From the NCBI GenBank assembly GCA_020186115.1, contig WSYJ01000099.1, forward strand, positions 1-64,000: a stretch of DNA of 64,000 nt, written 5' to 3'. Of this stretch, positions 22,502-31,747 are shown piece by piece (position 1 is the stretch's first letter; each line of letters begins with the position of its first letter). The stretch comes from Histomonas meleagridis. Taxonomy: Eukaryota; Parabasalia; Tritrichomonadida; Dientamoebidae. A program made the translations under genes and the position numbers. Under the pieces are notes generated by a model, which had not been told where the DNA came from, made no database searches, and worked only from the letters and a program-made list of their open reading frames with translations.

Positions 22502-22918
22502 ATGGCTCGTACTAAACAAACAGCTCGTAAATCTACCGGTGGTAAGACTCCACGTAAGTCACTCGGTGCTAAGGCAGCTCGTAAATCAACACCAGTTGTT
22601 GATTCACAAGGTGCTAAAAAGCAACATCGTTTCAGACCAGGTACAGTTGCTCTTCGTGAAATTCGTAAATATCAAAAGAGTACAGATCTTTTAATCCGTA
22701 AGCTTCCATTCCAACGTCTTGTTCGTGAAATCGCTTCTGGATTCCGTGGTGATCTTCGTTTCCAATCATCAGCCATTGCAGCTCTCCAAGAAGCATCAGA
22801 AGCTTATCTTGTTGGTCTCTTTGAAGATACTAACCTTTGCGCAATTCATGCTAACCGTGTCACAATCATGGAACGTGATGTTCAACTTGCACAAAGAATT
22901 CGCGGCGAACGTAATTAA
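22502..22918 (+). CDS. H3: Histone H3, divergent
   Basis: 138 residues. The N-terminal tail [19 protein letters not shown] keeps K4, K9 and K14, and AARKS keeps K27. The segment around residues 30-43 ([15 protein letters not shown]) differs from animal H3 and has a two-residue insertion, so the K36 equivalent is near residue 38. The histone-fold core ([57 protein letters not shown]) is well kept. Q in LRFQSSAI is as in canonical H3. No centromere-specific features (long loop 1, divergent tail) are seen, so this is the general H3. Confidence 0.97.
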   Translation: MARTKQTARKSTGGKTPRKSLGAKAARKSTPVVDSQGAKKQHRFRPGTVALREIRKYQKSTDLLIRKLPFQRLVREIASGFRGDLRFQSSAIAALQEASEAYLVGLFEDTNLCAIHANRVTIMERDVQLAQRIRGERN

Positions 22919-23205
22919 AGCTTTTAAAGTTTCATTTTAAATAAACAGAACAGAACATAAAAAGTTTTTTTTTGATAATTATTTTAATTAGTCTCATAAA
23001 AGCTAATAAATGCATTTATTTCTGGTGTGTTATTCAATATATATTTAATGTAATTACTTATGATTATTTCAAATATAAAAATTGTACAAATAAGTATTAA
23101 TTAGCAATTAATTTTTTTTCCCTCTAAAAAGAACAAACACTAAAAATAAAAAGAAGTAAGAAATAAATTATTAACAAGTGAACTGTAAAAAGATAAAATC
23201 TTTAT

Positions 23206-23577
23206 TTAGATCTTTTGGAATGCAATGATTTCAGTGCTTGCAACAAGATCATCCCAGCTTTCGATCTTTTCTTGGATTCCATCGACTGAAACATCATCTG
23301 TGACAACAGCACCAAGGAGGATAGCAACAAGACCGAAGTAAAGTGGTTTTCTTTCGGACTTACCCCAAAGGAGACCTTCTTCTTTGATTTCGGTACGGAT
23401 CTTGTTTTCAAGATCGTCAAGGTTAACTTCGGTATCAGCTGGGCTGATTTGAAGAACGAGTGTTGACTTACCAACAGCTTCCTTCTTTTCCTTCTTTTGA
23501 ACGTTCTTCTTAGCTTCTTCTTCAGCAGCCTTTTCTTCTGGTGTTGCTTCAGCAAATGGATCAATATCGTCAGACAT
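23206..23577 (-). CDS. EEF1B: Translation elongation factor 1B, guanine-exchange subunit
   Basis: 123 residues. A short acidic/basic N-terminal part (MSDDIDPFAEATPEEKAAEEEAKK) leads into the complete EF1-beta/delta guanine-exchange domain (about 40-123): STLVLQISPADTEVNLDDLE, EGLLWGKSERKPLYFGL, VDGIQEKIESWDDLVASTEIIAFQKI. The final AFQKI matches the family's AFNKI end. The domain reloads eEF1A with GTP. The protein is much shorter than usual eEF1B (about 210-230) because the N-terminal GST-like domain that binds eEF1B-gamma is missing. An initiator-like TCACTTTTTTC lies just upstream. Confidence 0.94.
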   Translation of the reverse strand: MSDDIDPFAEATPEEKAAEEEAKKNVQKKEKKEAVGKSTLVLQISPADTEVNLDDLENKIRTEIKEEGLLWGKSERKPLYFGLVAILLGAVVTDDVSVDGIQEKIESWDDLVASTEIIAFQKI

Positions 23578-23579
23578 TA

Positions 23580-23590
23580 GAAAAAAGTGA
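23580..23590 (-). promoter_or_regulatory. Initiator-like element of eEF1B
   Basis: TCACTTTTTTC on the minus strand, three bases before the ATG, fits the TCAYTW initiator core. Confidence 0.45.
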
Positions 23591-23686
23591 AGTCATTTTG
23601 GGCCATGTGAACGTTAAAAATATGGTCATGCAATTGAATACTTTATTAAAAATGTGATCATATTAAACCACCATAACGACTTTATC

Positions 23687-24070
23687 ATGTCTTTAATATC
23701 TGTTGCTGATTCACTCATAGGAAAAGTTACAGGAGGTGCAGTGTTTGGGCCCGATGGTGGAATTTGGTCAGCAACACCAGGATTTTTTGGAAATCAAAAA
23801 GAGTTTGCTGCTCTTGCTTCTGCATTTTTACCAAACTCAGATGCTTTATATCAAGGACTTACTTTTCAAAATGAATTTTATGTTGTGACATCTGTTTCAG
23901 ATGAAATTGTTGTAGCACAGAAAAATAATACACATTTAATTATTGCGAATTGCAACAGATGTTTTGTGGTTGGATTTCATGATGAACAAATTTCATTTCC
24001 CATATGTTATGATGCAGTAGTTGCGCTTGCGAATGCCATAAATTCACATCAGTTCGATGATATACTATAA
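23687..24070 (+). CDS. Profilin
   Basis: 127 residues from ATG 23687, the standard profilin length. An in-frame GTG 33 bases earlier would add residues that do not fit the family. Typical features are the GAVFGPDGGIWSATPGF segment (about 18-34), a central GLTFQNEFYVV strand, the EIVVAQKNNTHLIIANCNRCFVVGFHDE strands and a C-terminal helix with ICYDAVVALANAI. Profilin binds actin monomers, proline-rich ligands and phosphoinositides. The match is by pattern; it is diverged from animal profilins. TAACGA at 23674-23679 upstream fits a Myb-type recognition element. It is convergent with the next gene, with only 28 bp between the stop codons. Confidence 0.88.
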   Translation: MSLISVADSLIGKVTGGAVFGPDGGIWSATPGFFGNQKEFAALASAFLPNSDALYQGLTFQNEFYVVTSVSDEIVVAQKNNTHLIIANCNRCFVVGFHDEQISFPICYDAVVALANAINSHQFDDIL

Positions 24071-24098
24071 ATATTTGTTAAGTTATATAAAAATGTTT

Positions 24099-24677
24099 TT
24101 AATCATATTCACTGTATTCGTCTTCATCCATTTCATATTCTTCATCATCATCATTCATATCTTGATTTGCCTCCGAGTTTGCAAATTGCTTGATGAATGT
24201 TCGATAAGACCATTCTTCAAGCGGTTCTTCCACTTGTTCTGGCGTTAGCAGGAGATCATAAATGATTGAAAATTTGTTGTTTTGTCCATTTTGTTGGAAA
24301 TCATCATTTCCATCATCAAACTCTGGTAATTGATTTACTTGTATTGATGGTGCAATAGCGATGTCATCTGTAATTTCAGGTTCATTTTTTGCTTCTTCTT
24401 GACCGACCGGAACTGTTGCAATATCTAAGTCAAAATCATCTGTATCATCAGAAGAACTTTCTACAATAAGATTTTTTCTAGAAAGTGTTGTACTTTGTCT
24501 TGTAGCATTTAAAACAGATTGTCTTGGTGGAACAATTGTTGATGCCTTTTTTGGTTGTGCAGGAATTTTCTTTTCTTCAACTTCACTAGATTCATGTTGT
24601 TCATTTGTAGTCCTTGTATTTTTCTGTATTGCTGTTAAGTTCAAGCGAAAATTTGGAGGTAAACCTTTACTAGTCAT
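24099..24677 (-). CDS. Acidic hypothetical protein
   Basis: 192 residues from the ATG at 24677; an in-frame TTG two codons earlier is less likely. No family was recognised. The N-terminal half is basic/polar and Ser/Thr/Gln-rich. A short acidic serine cluster (VESSSDDTDDFD) lies near 85-95. A hydrophobic stretch KFSIIYDLLLTPEQ (about 135-148) is followed by EEWSYRTFIKQF, and the last 25 residues are almost all Asp, Glu, Asn and Tyr. Such acidic tails occur in nuclear and chromatin-linked proteins, but no function can be assigned. It is divergent from Elp2 across about 80 bp that contain TTAACGGTTA. Confidence 0.65.
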   Translation of the reverse strand: MTSKGLPPNFRLNLTAIQKNTRTTNEQHESSEVEEKKIPAQPKKASTIVPPRQSVLNATRQSTTLSRKNLIVESSSDDTDDFDLDIATVPVGQEEAKNEPEITDDIAIAPSIQVNQLPEFDDGNDDFQQNGQNNKFSIIYDLLLTPEQVEEPLEEWSYRTFIKQFANSEANQDMNDDDEEYEMDEDEYSEYD

Positions 24678-24720
24678 AATCAATAAATAACGTATACTTT
24701 AAAACATAAAGCACTTTTAC

Positions 24721-24730
24721 TTAACGGTTA
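24721..24730. promoter_or_regulatory. Myb-like AACGGT element between divergent genes
   Basis: TTAACGGTTA lies in the 80-bp divergent spacer between the acidic protein and Elp2, next to GCACTTTTAC, an initiator-like sequence. The same core recurs before other genes in the window. Confidence 0.4.
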
Positions 24731-24757
24731 TTTTTGCCGTTCAAAACTGACACAATC

Positions 24758-26785
24758 ATGATTCAAGCTTTTGGTGGTTGCAATCAGGATCCAGACGCAT
24801 GGGATGTTTCTGGTAATTTACTTGCGTATGGTTCCGGCCCTTCACTTCTAATTCAAAACTTAGAAACTTATGACACAGTTTGTTATGCTCCATTAAAATA
24901 TGGTATTATCACATGCGTTAGATTCACACTTTCAGGATCACTTCTCATTGGTACGTGTGAAGGAAATTTGGTTCTTTATGATCCAATCAAAAAAGACATT
25001 ATTTTTTCACTCGATTTTCCATCCTCAATTACTCATTGTGCAATACACCAAAACAATGCTTTAATATCCACGGCTCTCGATGGAGTAAGACTCCTCGAAT
25101 TAAATGAAACCGAAATCAAAATTATCGAAATACTTTTCCCTGAATTACGATGCGTTTCTCTTAATCTATACTATTTCTTAGGCACATTAATCATTGGCTT
25201 AGGTGCGCCAGACGGATCAATAATGTTATACGTTCCATTAACAAAAAGCTCAGTTACATTAGAAGGACTTGCATGGACAACTTGCATAAAGTTTTGCCCT
25301 GAAAGTGAGCATTCTATTCTTTGTGCTGCTTCAAGTCAAGAACATCTTATCCGCATTTGGCGAATAAGTGAAACAAGTGCATCCGAAATTTCCAAGCTTG
25401 ATGTCTCTATTGCATCCAATGCCACACTTGTTTCCGATGCCAAATCGTTCCATGTTGAACTTTTTGCAAATCTTTTGAATCATAATGATTGGGTCAATTG
25501 TGTCGATTTCTATGGTAGCAAGCATATTAGTTCTGCATCATATGATGGTCAAGTTTTATTATGGACTGCTTCAGAAGGTGGCGATTATGATATTTCTAAT
25601 CGATTGGGTACGACGGCGGTTGAAGACGATCAAAGCGGTTTTATCGGCTGTAAACTTCTATCGGAATGTGATGTGATAGCGGTTTCAAGGAACGGCGGTT
25701 TTTCAAGGTGGGTCAACGGTGAATCTGTTCGCTGTTTCGCTGGTCACTTCGATTCTGTAACTGCTGCAGCATGGACAACTATTGGGTGTTTCATCACAAC
25801 TGGTTTGGATAATGTAGCTAGGGTATATGCTATAAATGGAAATAATTACCAAGAAATAGCAAGACCATTGATTCATGGACATGCAATATATGATGTCGTT
25901 GAACTCCAAGATGACCTATATGCATTTGCTGCTGATGAGAAAAATGTTCGTGTTTTAATGCCTTCACAATGTTTTGCTCATATTCATCCCGGAGTTCTCT
26001 CAAACAAGAAACTTCCATTTGCATCAATGGTTCGTCCATTATCATTAGATAATGCGACAATTGAAAATCCATCTGATGTTGAAACAAACTTTCCACCACT
26101 TACACCATCTGATTTTATGAAAGATCGAATTCCTCATTCACATGAGATGTGGCTTACACGTTGGCCCGAGTATAAATCGATTTTTGCACATGAAAGAGAG
26201 TTACGTCAAATGACAGTTGCATCAGACTGGTTTGCAACCGGCGACGATAGGGGCGGTTTTATTGTATGGGACAAGAAATCACTTGAGAAGCGTGAGAATT
26301 ATGAAAGAGAACCATCCAAATCATTAACAGCAGCAATTGATGCATCGCCTGATTCAACGATGTTATTACTTGTTCTGAGGAACGGGAAAGTGAAGTTGAT
26401 CGACCCGGTGAATTCACAACCGCTGAAGGTATTCAATTGCGACAAGAACTGTTACGCAGGATGCTGGGCAACGAATTCACAATATTTTGCGATTGGTGGT
26501 GAGAATGGACTTTATGTATATGAACGAGATGGTACATTGTCTGGACATATGAAAGATAAATTTGTTACCGCAATACAATATATTAGTGAATATGATATGA
26601 TTGTAGGCCTAAATGATGGCGAAGTAGAACAAATTAAATATGACCCATCAAATGAAAAGTTTGTTGTTGTGAGGAATTATCAACAACATTCTTGGAAAGT
26701 TAACGATATAAGAGTCAACTTTAATGAAAAGAAATTCCTCACTTGTGGAGATGACCACGTTGTACTACTCCAAAAATTGATTTAA
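24758..26785 (+). CDS. ELP2: Elongator complex subunit 2 (WD40 protein)
   Basis: 675 residues from ATG 24758 (an in-frame TTG at 24734 is less likely). Many WD40-like repeats form two propellers, as in Elp2. Matches to Elp2 include the N-terminal GGCNQDPDAWDVSGNLLAYGSG, the LLNHNDWVNCVDF / ISSASYDGQVLLWTA repeat followed by RLG and GFIGC, the ARPLIHGHAIYDVV ... AADEKNVRVL region typical of this subunit (compare ARPQIHGYD...GADEKVLRVF), and HEMWLTRWPEYKSIFAHEREL, which corresponds to the LWPE-KLYGHGYEL segment. Elongator modifies wobble uridines of tRNAs. Its stop is only 34 bp before the start of the next plus-strand gene. Confidence 0.85.
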   Translation: MIQAFGGCNQDPDAWDVSGNLLAYGSGPSLLIQNLETYDTVCYAPLKYGIITCVRFTLSGSLLIGTCEGNLVLYDPIKKDIIFSLDFPSSITHCAIHQNNALISTALDGVRLLELNETEIKIIEILFPELRCVSLNLYYFLGTLIIGLGAPDGSIMLYVPLTKSSVTLEGLAWTTCIKFCPESEHSILCAASSQEHLIRIWRISETSASEISKLDVSIASNATLVSDAKSFHVELFANLLNHNDWVNCVDFYGSKHISSASYDGQVLLWTASEGGDYDISNRLGTTAVEDDQSGFIGCKLLSECDVIAVSRNGGFSRWVNGESVRCFAGHFDSVTAAAWTTIGCFITTGLDNVARVYAINGNNYQEIARPLIHGHAIYDVVELQDDLYAFAADEKNVRVLMPSQCFAHIHPGVLSNKKLPFASMVRPLSLDNATIENPSDVETNFPPLTPSDFMKDRIPHSHEMWLTRWPEYKSIFAHERELRQMTVASDWFATGDDRGGFIVWDKKSLEKRENYEREPSKSLTAAIDASPDSTMLLLVLRNGKVKLIDPVNSQPLKVFNCDKNCYAGCWATNSQYFAIGGENGLYVYERDGTLSGHMKDKFVTAIQYISEYDMIVGLNDGEVEQIKYDPSNEKFVVVRNYQQHSWKVNDIRVNFNEKKFLTCGDDHVVLLQKLI

Positions 26786-26819
26786 TAAAGATAAAAATTT
26801 TTTAAAAAATTTGAATTTC

Positions 26820-27707
26820 ATGAAAAGACGTTTAGAACAGAAAATGGAAAGAAAAAAGAAAGCCCAATTATCAAAAGAAAAATACGAAAAGTTAAAGTTT
26901 ATCACGCAAAAAAAGGAAGAATTCCAAAGTAAAATAAATGCTCTGAAGAAAGGTTGGATAGATCAAATGCAAAATTGTGTTCAACAAAAAGAATTAATTG
27001 ATTCTCGTTATGATATGATTTCTTCAAAGCTTGAAGAAATCGCTTATTCTTTACAGTCAAAAATATATGAAATAAAAGAAAAAAATCAAGAATTAAATGA
27101 TTCAATTTTATCTTTAAAATCACAAAAACAAAAAATACAAGCAAAAAGAGAATCAAATCAACTCGAAACATCAGCAGAAGTTGATCTTGAACTCAAGCTT
27201 CAACAAAAAGCTGCAGATCTTCATCATCAAATTAACGAAAATAAAAGAAAAACAGAAGCAATCATAGAAAAGAAGATATCATTAAAGAAATCATATGTTC
27301 GCCTTATTGCTCAATATAAGAAACTAATGGAAGAGATTGAAGCATCACAAAATCGACAAGCAGCATTTCGTAAGAAAAAAGCATTAGAAATGAAAAAGAA
27401 ACATATTGAAAAAGAACAAAAACAAGTTGAAAATTCAGATGAACAAATGAATCAATATCTTTCTCTCTTAGCTGCAGCAGGACAAATCAATTTTGCCAAC
27501 AAATCCAAACTCATTACAACCGTTTATCAGCCACCTCAATCTCCAAAGACAGAATCAAGGTTTGTAGTTGATTCTCCACAATATAATGAATGTATTTGGT
27601 TAGAAAATAACATTAAAACATTACTTTCGACAGGAAATTATACAGAAGATGATCCAGTTATACGACAACTTCAAGAAAAGTTAATTCCGAAACATCAAAA
27701 TGCGTAA
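26820..27707 (+). CDS. Coiled-coil protein of unknown function
   Basis: 295 residues from ATG 26820 (in-frame TTG nine bases earlier rejected). Residues 1-215 are almost entirely charged helical sequence with heptad spacing (RRLEQKMERKKKAQLSKEKYEKL and so on), so a long coiled coil is likely. A short less charged part (about 220-260) contains PPQSPKTESRF, which could be phosphorylated. The C-terminal 40 residues (NECIWLENNIKTLLSTGNYTEDDPVIRQLQEKL) form a small predicted helical cap. No family was recognised. Cytoskeletal or basal-body roles are common for such proteins but not shown here. Confidence 0.7.
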   Translation: MKRRLEQKMERKKKAQLSKEKYEKLKFITQKKEEFQSKINALKKGWIDQMQNCVQQKELIDSRYDMISSKLEEIAYSLQSKIYEIKEKNQELNDSILSLKSQKQKIQAKRESNQLETSAEVDLELKLQQKAADLHHQINENKRKTEAIIEKKISLKKSYVRLIAQYKKLMEEIEASQNRQAAFRKKKALEMKKKHIEKEQKQVENSDEQMNQYLSLLAAAGQINFANKSKLITTVYQPPQSPKTESRFVVDSPQYNECIWLENNIKTLLSTGNYTEDDPVIRQLQEKLIPKHQNA

Positions 27708-27773
27708 AGTATTGAATATTGAATACAGTATTCAATGTCATTTTTGAATTGTGTGAAGCATTTTTTTTTTGAA

Positions 27774-28483
27774 ATGATTGAGATTGCAACTGACTCATTT
27801 GAAGAAACATTAATTTCTCACGACCCTTCAGTCATCCCAATGGATGCACAAGTTGCATCCCCAGATCCACCCAATTTTAATAATCATGATGTTCCATATA
27901 AAGATCTTTACACACAAAATTCTAATGATTTCCAACAATTAGAAAACCTACAAAGGCACATTGATGAACGAGTGCTCTTATTCCACTGTTTAACTCGTTA
28001 CGTATCATTGGTAATCTCGTCGATTTGTTGAATTTGATCGAGGGCGAAACGAAGCCGATGAATCGTAATGTGTCTTTGATGGCTTCTGTGACATCGATAT
28101 TCAAAGCGTATCTAAACCAAAACAGGGATTTGTTCGTGACAAGCGAATTCGACCCTGTGAACGTAGTTAACCATAGAACATTTCCTTCTGTTTGGTCCGT
28201 TTTGGAGTTCTTGTTATGTACGCCGAAGCTGGTGCAACTTTCGGATACTTTTACCGTGACTCATCCTGTCGAAACTTTCGGTGGTGGAGTAATAATAGCA
28301 GCGCATTCTTCATCCTCTCGGGCGAGTCTGGGCTCTACTCATACGACTCAATCGTGATGAGGGTCCTGAGGTTTATCGGGGGTGGACCCGACAGTGAGCT
28401 TGCCAAAGAAAATTTCTAAGTTCATCGGATACGCTTCAATCGTGAACCAGGCAAGAGCGTATGCTGAAATCAACGTACGTTGA
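27774..28483 (+). pseudogene. C-terminal piece of CYFIP/Sra1 (WAVE complex), frameshifted
   Basis: Three frames together read as the C-terminal 220 or so residues of CYFIP (Sra1/PIR121). Frame one, from ATG 27774, gives DVPYKDLYTQNSND...LENLQRHIDER. From about 27970 a second frame gives PLFNSLRIIGNL, EGETKPMNRNVSLMASVTSIF, TFPSVWSVLEFLLCTPKL and DTFTVTHPVETFGGGVIIAA, matching the family's FHRLWSAMQFVYCIP and FTVEQCFGDGLHWAG segments. A third frame (about 28300-28400, YSYDSIVMRVLRF) and a return to the second (PKKISKFIGYASIV) match the end of the protein. At least three single-base shifts separate them. The N-terminal thousand residues are absent. It could be a broken fragment, or a small gene with sequencing errors. 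In the WAVE complex the family links Rac1 to Arp2/3 actin assembly. Confidence 0.6.
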
Positions 28484-28808
28484 TCCTAAGTAAATAAAAC
28501 AAATTTACGCTTCTAATTTTGAATTCTTTTCGATTGAATTAAGTAAATGAGAAAACTTGAATTGGTATCTGAAAGAAGTCTGTCCAATTATTATCAGATT
28601 AAATGCATTGGTCAAGCATAGTAAAAAGTTTTGGTTGAAATTAAAATCAAAGGACTAGCAGAAAAAAATACAATAAATAAATTCATTTGGGTAATTTATT
28701 GATTTATATCAATGTGTGATTTGTATTGTTGTTCATCTTGAATTCTATGGTTTACATTTGATTAGCGGTTTGAAAAATCAGATTGAAAAAAATGAATTTG
28801 TTCTTTTA
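28484..28808. other. Spacer between CYFIP fragment and Rab gene
   Basis: About 325 bp of AT-rich sequence between the two 3' ends. No gene or RNA is supported. Confidence 0.5.
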
Positions 28809-29399
28809 TTAGCATTGACATCCTGTATTACCTGATGACGCATTATCAAGACGCTTTCCTTCATCTTTTGACTTTATGTCGGCATTAGCCAAGCTCTTTC
28901 TATAAACAGTTGCAGCTGTCCTTTGGAATGCTTCTTGGATGTTATCACCTCCAAGCGCAGATGTTTCAAGGTAATTTAATTGATGTAACTGTGCAAAGCT
29001 TTCTGCTTCTGTTGTTGTTATTGCACGTTGATCTTTCAAATCTGATTTATTGCCGATTAAAGTGACAACGGCATTTGGATCGCAAAGGGAATGGATGTCG
29101 TTAAGCCAGCCTGTTAAATCTTCAAATGACTTTCGATCTGTAAGGTCAAATACCAAAATTACGCCTATTGCAGAACGAAAATAAGCTTTTGCAATTGACC
29201 TAAAGCGCTCTTGTCCTGCAGTGTCCCAAATCTGTAGCTTAACTGAATTACCGTCAACATCAACAGATGTTGCTAAAAACTCAACACCAATAGTTGATTG
29301 AGATTCACCAGTGAACACATCGTCAACTAGGCGTTTTAATATTGCTGTTTTTCCGACACCACTTGATCCAATTACGATGAATTTAAAGCTGTTTGACAT
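28809..29399 (-). CDS. Rab-family small GTPase (Rab4/Rab14-like)
   Basis: 196 residues, normal Rab length. P-loop GSSGVGKT (11-18), switch I TIGVEF, WDTAGQERFRS (G3 and RabF motifs), GNKSDL (G4) and ETSALGG (G5) are all intact, so GTP binding and hydrolysis should work (catalytic Gln kept in AGQE). The SAIGVILVFDLTDRKSFEDLTGWLNDI segment and the CQC C-terminal prenylation motif (C-x-C) place it near Rab4/Rab14/Rab2, which act in endosomal recycling and Golgi-endosome traffic. The subfamily call is tentative. The upstream region has TTAACGGTCAC at 29457. Confidence 0.93.
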   Translation of the reverse strand: MSNSFKFIVIGSSGVGKTAILKRLVDDVFTGESQSTIGVEFLATSVDVDGNSVKLQIWDTAGQERFRSIAKAYFRSAIGVILVFDLTDRKSFEDLTGWLNDIHSLCDPNAVVTLIGNKSDLKDQRAITTTEAESFAQLHQLNYLETSALGGDNIQEAFQRTAATVYRKSLANADIKSKDEGKRLDNASSGNTGCQC

Positions 29400-30411
29400 C
29401 GAGCAAAGTTGTTGGCGGTTATCCTCTCAATTTAAAAAAGCTAATAAAAAAGGTTTTTAACGGTCACTATTGTAAACGGTCTTCATTTGACAACAGGCGG
29501 CATTTCTGATTATAATCAGACTCAGCCATTAATTGAAGTTAAATGAATTCTGATTTTGGTTCTACAAGGATTCTGTTAGGAGACTCTGTGAATGTAAAGG
29601 TACTTTTTATTTTGGTTCCAATCGTATTGCAATACCGAAATCGCAAAATATGAAAAGAATATTTCCGATATTTTTTAATGACATTTTAACCTATATATCG
29701 ACGTGTTCGCGAGTAATTTAAGTACTAAAACTTTTACCATTTAAATCCTGAAATTGTTCATTTTAAAACTGAATATTTGACAACAAATGTTGGTTTTAAT
29801 ATATTTATAATGTGCATCGCATTGCTTATATATGGAATATTATTAATAATACATAACGTTTTCGGTGAAAAATTGTACAACATAAATTGAATACACATCG
29901 TCATTTTATGACAACGATTGGAAAAATCGGCCGATTTTCCAACATGTAACGTTTAATCATTCAGAACATTAAATCCTAAGATAAAGTTGAATTTTAGAAC
30001 CAATTACCAATGCTTAACTTGAATTCACCACCAATATAAAAAGAATTTCATTTTATATGGAATTTTGTGATGTGAAACAACAACAAAAATAATCGAATTG
30101 TTTATTTTGCGGAGCTTTTGAATTAATTAACCGTCATCACTGAACCGACCTTTGAAAACCGTCTTAAGTTGGTTAAATAACCATTAATCAAAATAATAAT
30201 ATCTTTTGTTATTAATAATTAATCTATAAATTAATTATTTATTTATTTATAATAACGTATCTTTCGAATTTATTACGATATTATATAATGGAATAATTAG
30301 AATTTATTCCAATAAAATTATTTTTGACGTTGTTCCGCCAAGTGGCAGACTGCTCTCAAATTGAATCGAATAGAATATTCAAATAATCAAAATTTATCGA
30401 ACTTTCTTCCG
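29400..30411. other. 1-kb divergent spacer, Rab / phosphatase
   Basis: AT-rich spacer between two divergent genes. It holds several Myb-like cores: TTAACGGTCAC at 29457, AAACGGTC at 29474, TTAACCGTCA at 30127 and AAAACCGTCTT at 30155. No coding region longer than about 35 codons can be supported, and no RNA gene was recognised. Confidence 0.55.
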
Positions 30412-31362
30412 ATGAACGCAAGCAAAATCAACACCCTCATCAAAAATATTATTACCAATGGTACTGTTAATATATCTACAACTGATGTAGCTGATCTTTG
30501 TAAAAAAGCATCTGAAGTTCTATTGAAAGAAAATTCATTACTGGAACTTCAGGCCCCAATTAACGTTTGTGGTGATATACATGGTGAGCTAAATGATTTG
30601 ATTGCTCTTTTACAAATTGGTGGATTCGGACTTGACACAAAATACTTATTCTTAGGAGATTATGTTGATCGTGGAGAAAACAGTTATGAAGTATTCTGCC
30701 TTCTTATTGCTCTTAAAATTCAATTTCCAAATAATATCTTTCTACTCAGAGGAAATCATGAATGTGAAGAAATGTCAGAAAACTTTGAGTTTGCGGTGGA
30801 AGTTGGGAGAAAAGCTTCGCCAACTGTTCTTCCATATTTTTATGAAGTTTTTGATTCATTACCAATTGCCGCCATCATATCAGATCGCATTTTCTGTGTT
30901 CATGCAGGTATTTCACCAGAACTGACATCCATAGAACAGATAAGATCAATCGCGCGGCCAGTTTGCATACAAAAATCCAGTCTTTTGGCCGATCTTGTTT
31001 GGTCAGATCCATCATCAGAAGTTGTAGAATGGGAAACAAGCCCACGTGGGACATCATACTTGTGGGGGATCGAACCAGCAAAGAGGTTCCTTCAAGAAAA
31101 CCAACTTTGTATGATATTGCGCGGTCATCAAGTCGCCGCAACAGGAGTCGATTTCCCATTTGGATCAGATCTCACTGTTGTTACAGTGTTCACGTCTTCT
31201 TCTCCGCTAAGCCAAAACGTTGCCGCATTCCTTAGCGTAAACGAAGACGACACAATGGAATGCGTGCAGCTTCCGCAGTTTCATTTCCAAATGTCATATC
31301 TAAACGACGAAGAAGAAAACGGAATTTTTAACAGCAAAAACTGCCAAATTGCGCAGTGCTGA
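30412..31362 (+). CDS. PPP-family Ser/Thr phosphatase, divergent PP1-like
   Basis: 316 residues from ATG 30412 (an in-frame TTG 51 bases earlier is unlikely to be used). All PPP metal and phosphate motifs are present: GDIHG (54-58), GDYVDRG (82-88), RGNHE (113-117), HAGIS (164-168, usually HGGLS) and RGHQ (237-240, usually RAHQ). ARPVCIQKSSLLADLVWSDP follows the PP1 pattern RPTDVPDQGLLCDLLWSDP. The beta12-beta13 loop, normally SAPNYC and the site for PP1 inhibitors, reads TSSSPLSQ instead. Active enzyme is likely; substrate choice and inhibitor response should differ from PP1. The family is certain, the subfamily only probable. Confidence 0.9.
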   Translation: MNASKINTLIKNIITNGTVNISTTDVADLCKKASEVLLKENSLLELQAPINVCGDIHGELNDLIALLQIGGFGLDTKYLFLGDYVDRGENSYEVFCLLIALKIQFPNNIFLLRGNHECEEMSENFEFAVEVGRKASPTVLPYFYEVFDSLPIAAIISDRIFCVHAGISPELTSIEQIRSIARPVCIQKSSLLADLVWSDPSSEVVEWETSPRGTSYLWGIEPAKRFLQENQLCMILRGHQVAATGVDFPFGSDLTVVTVFTSSSPLSQNVAAFLSVNEDDTMECVQLPQFHFQMSYLNDEEENGIFNSKNCQIAQC

Positions 31363-31747
31363 TGGAATTTCATAATATTTATTATGTAAATGTTTTAGTT
31401 TTTAATGATTTGTTTTTCGAGAAAATTCTAATGATATGTGCAAATATTTATCAGTTCTTTAACTTTTTGTAATTTTCTTTCATATCTTTTTATATTTTTA
31501 ATTTGGAGACAATATTTCAATCATACATAAATCTATTTATATGAAATGTTTGAACTTTTCACATTAGCAATATCAAGCTCAAATGAAGGTAAGTGCTAAA
31601 TATATTAATATTGTATCACATCGAAAGAATCATTTGGATACAGCATAAAAACATTTTTCTTCATTTAAATCGCATTAACAAATTATATATTTTGAAAAAC
31701 AATTATCAAACTTATCCACATGTTCGGTTTATTATATAAAAATTAAC
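31363..31747. other. Spacer between convergent genes
   Basis: About 385 bp of AT-rich sequence between the 3' ends of the phosphatase and the large GAP-like gene. Nothing further is seen in it. Confidence 0.5.

Noticed and set aside
27965-28000. Short intron explaining the frame change in the CYFIP fragment
   Set aside because: No GTATGT-type donor or ACTAACACACAG-type acceptor is visible; a single-base indel explains it more simply.
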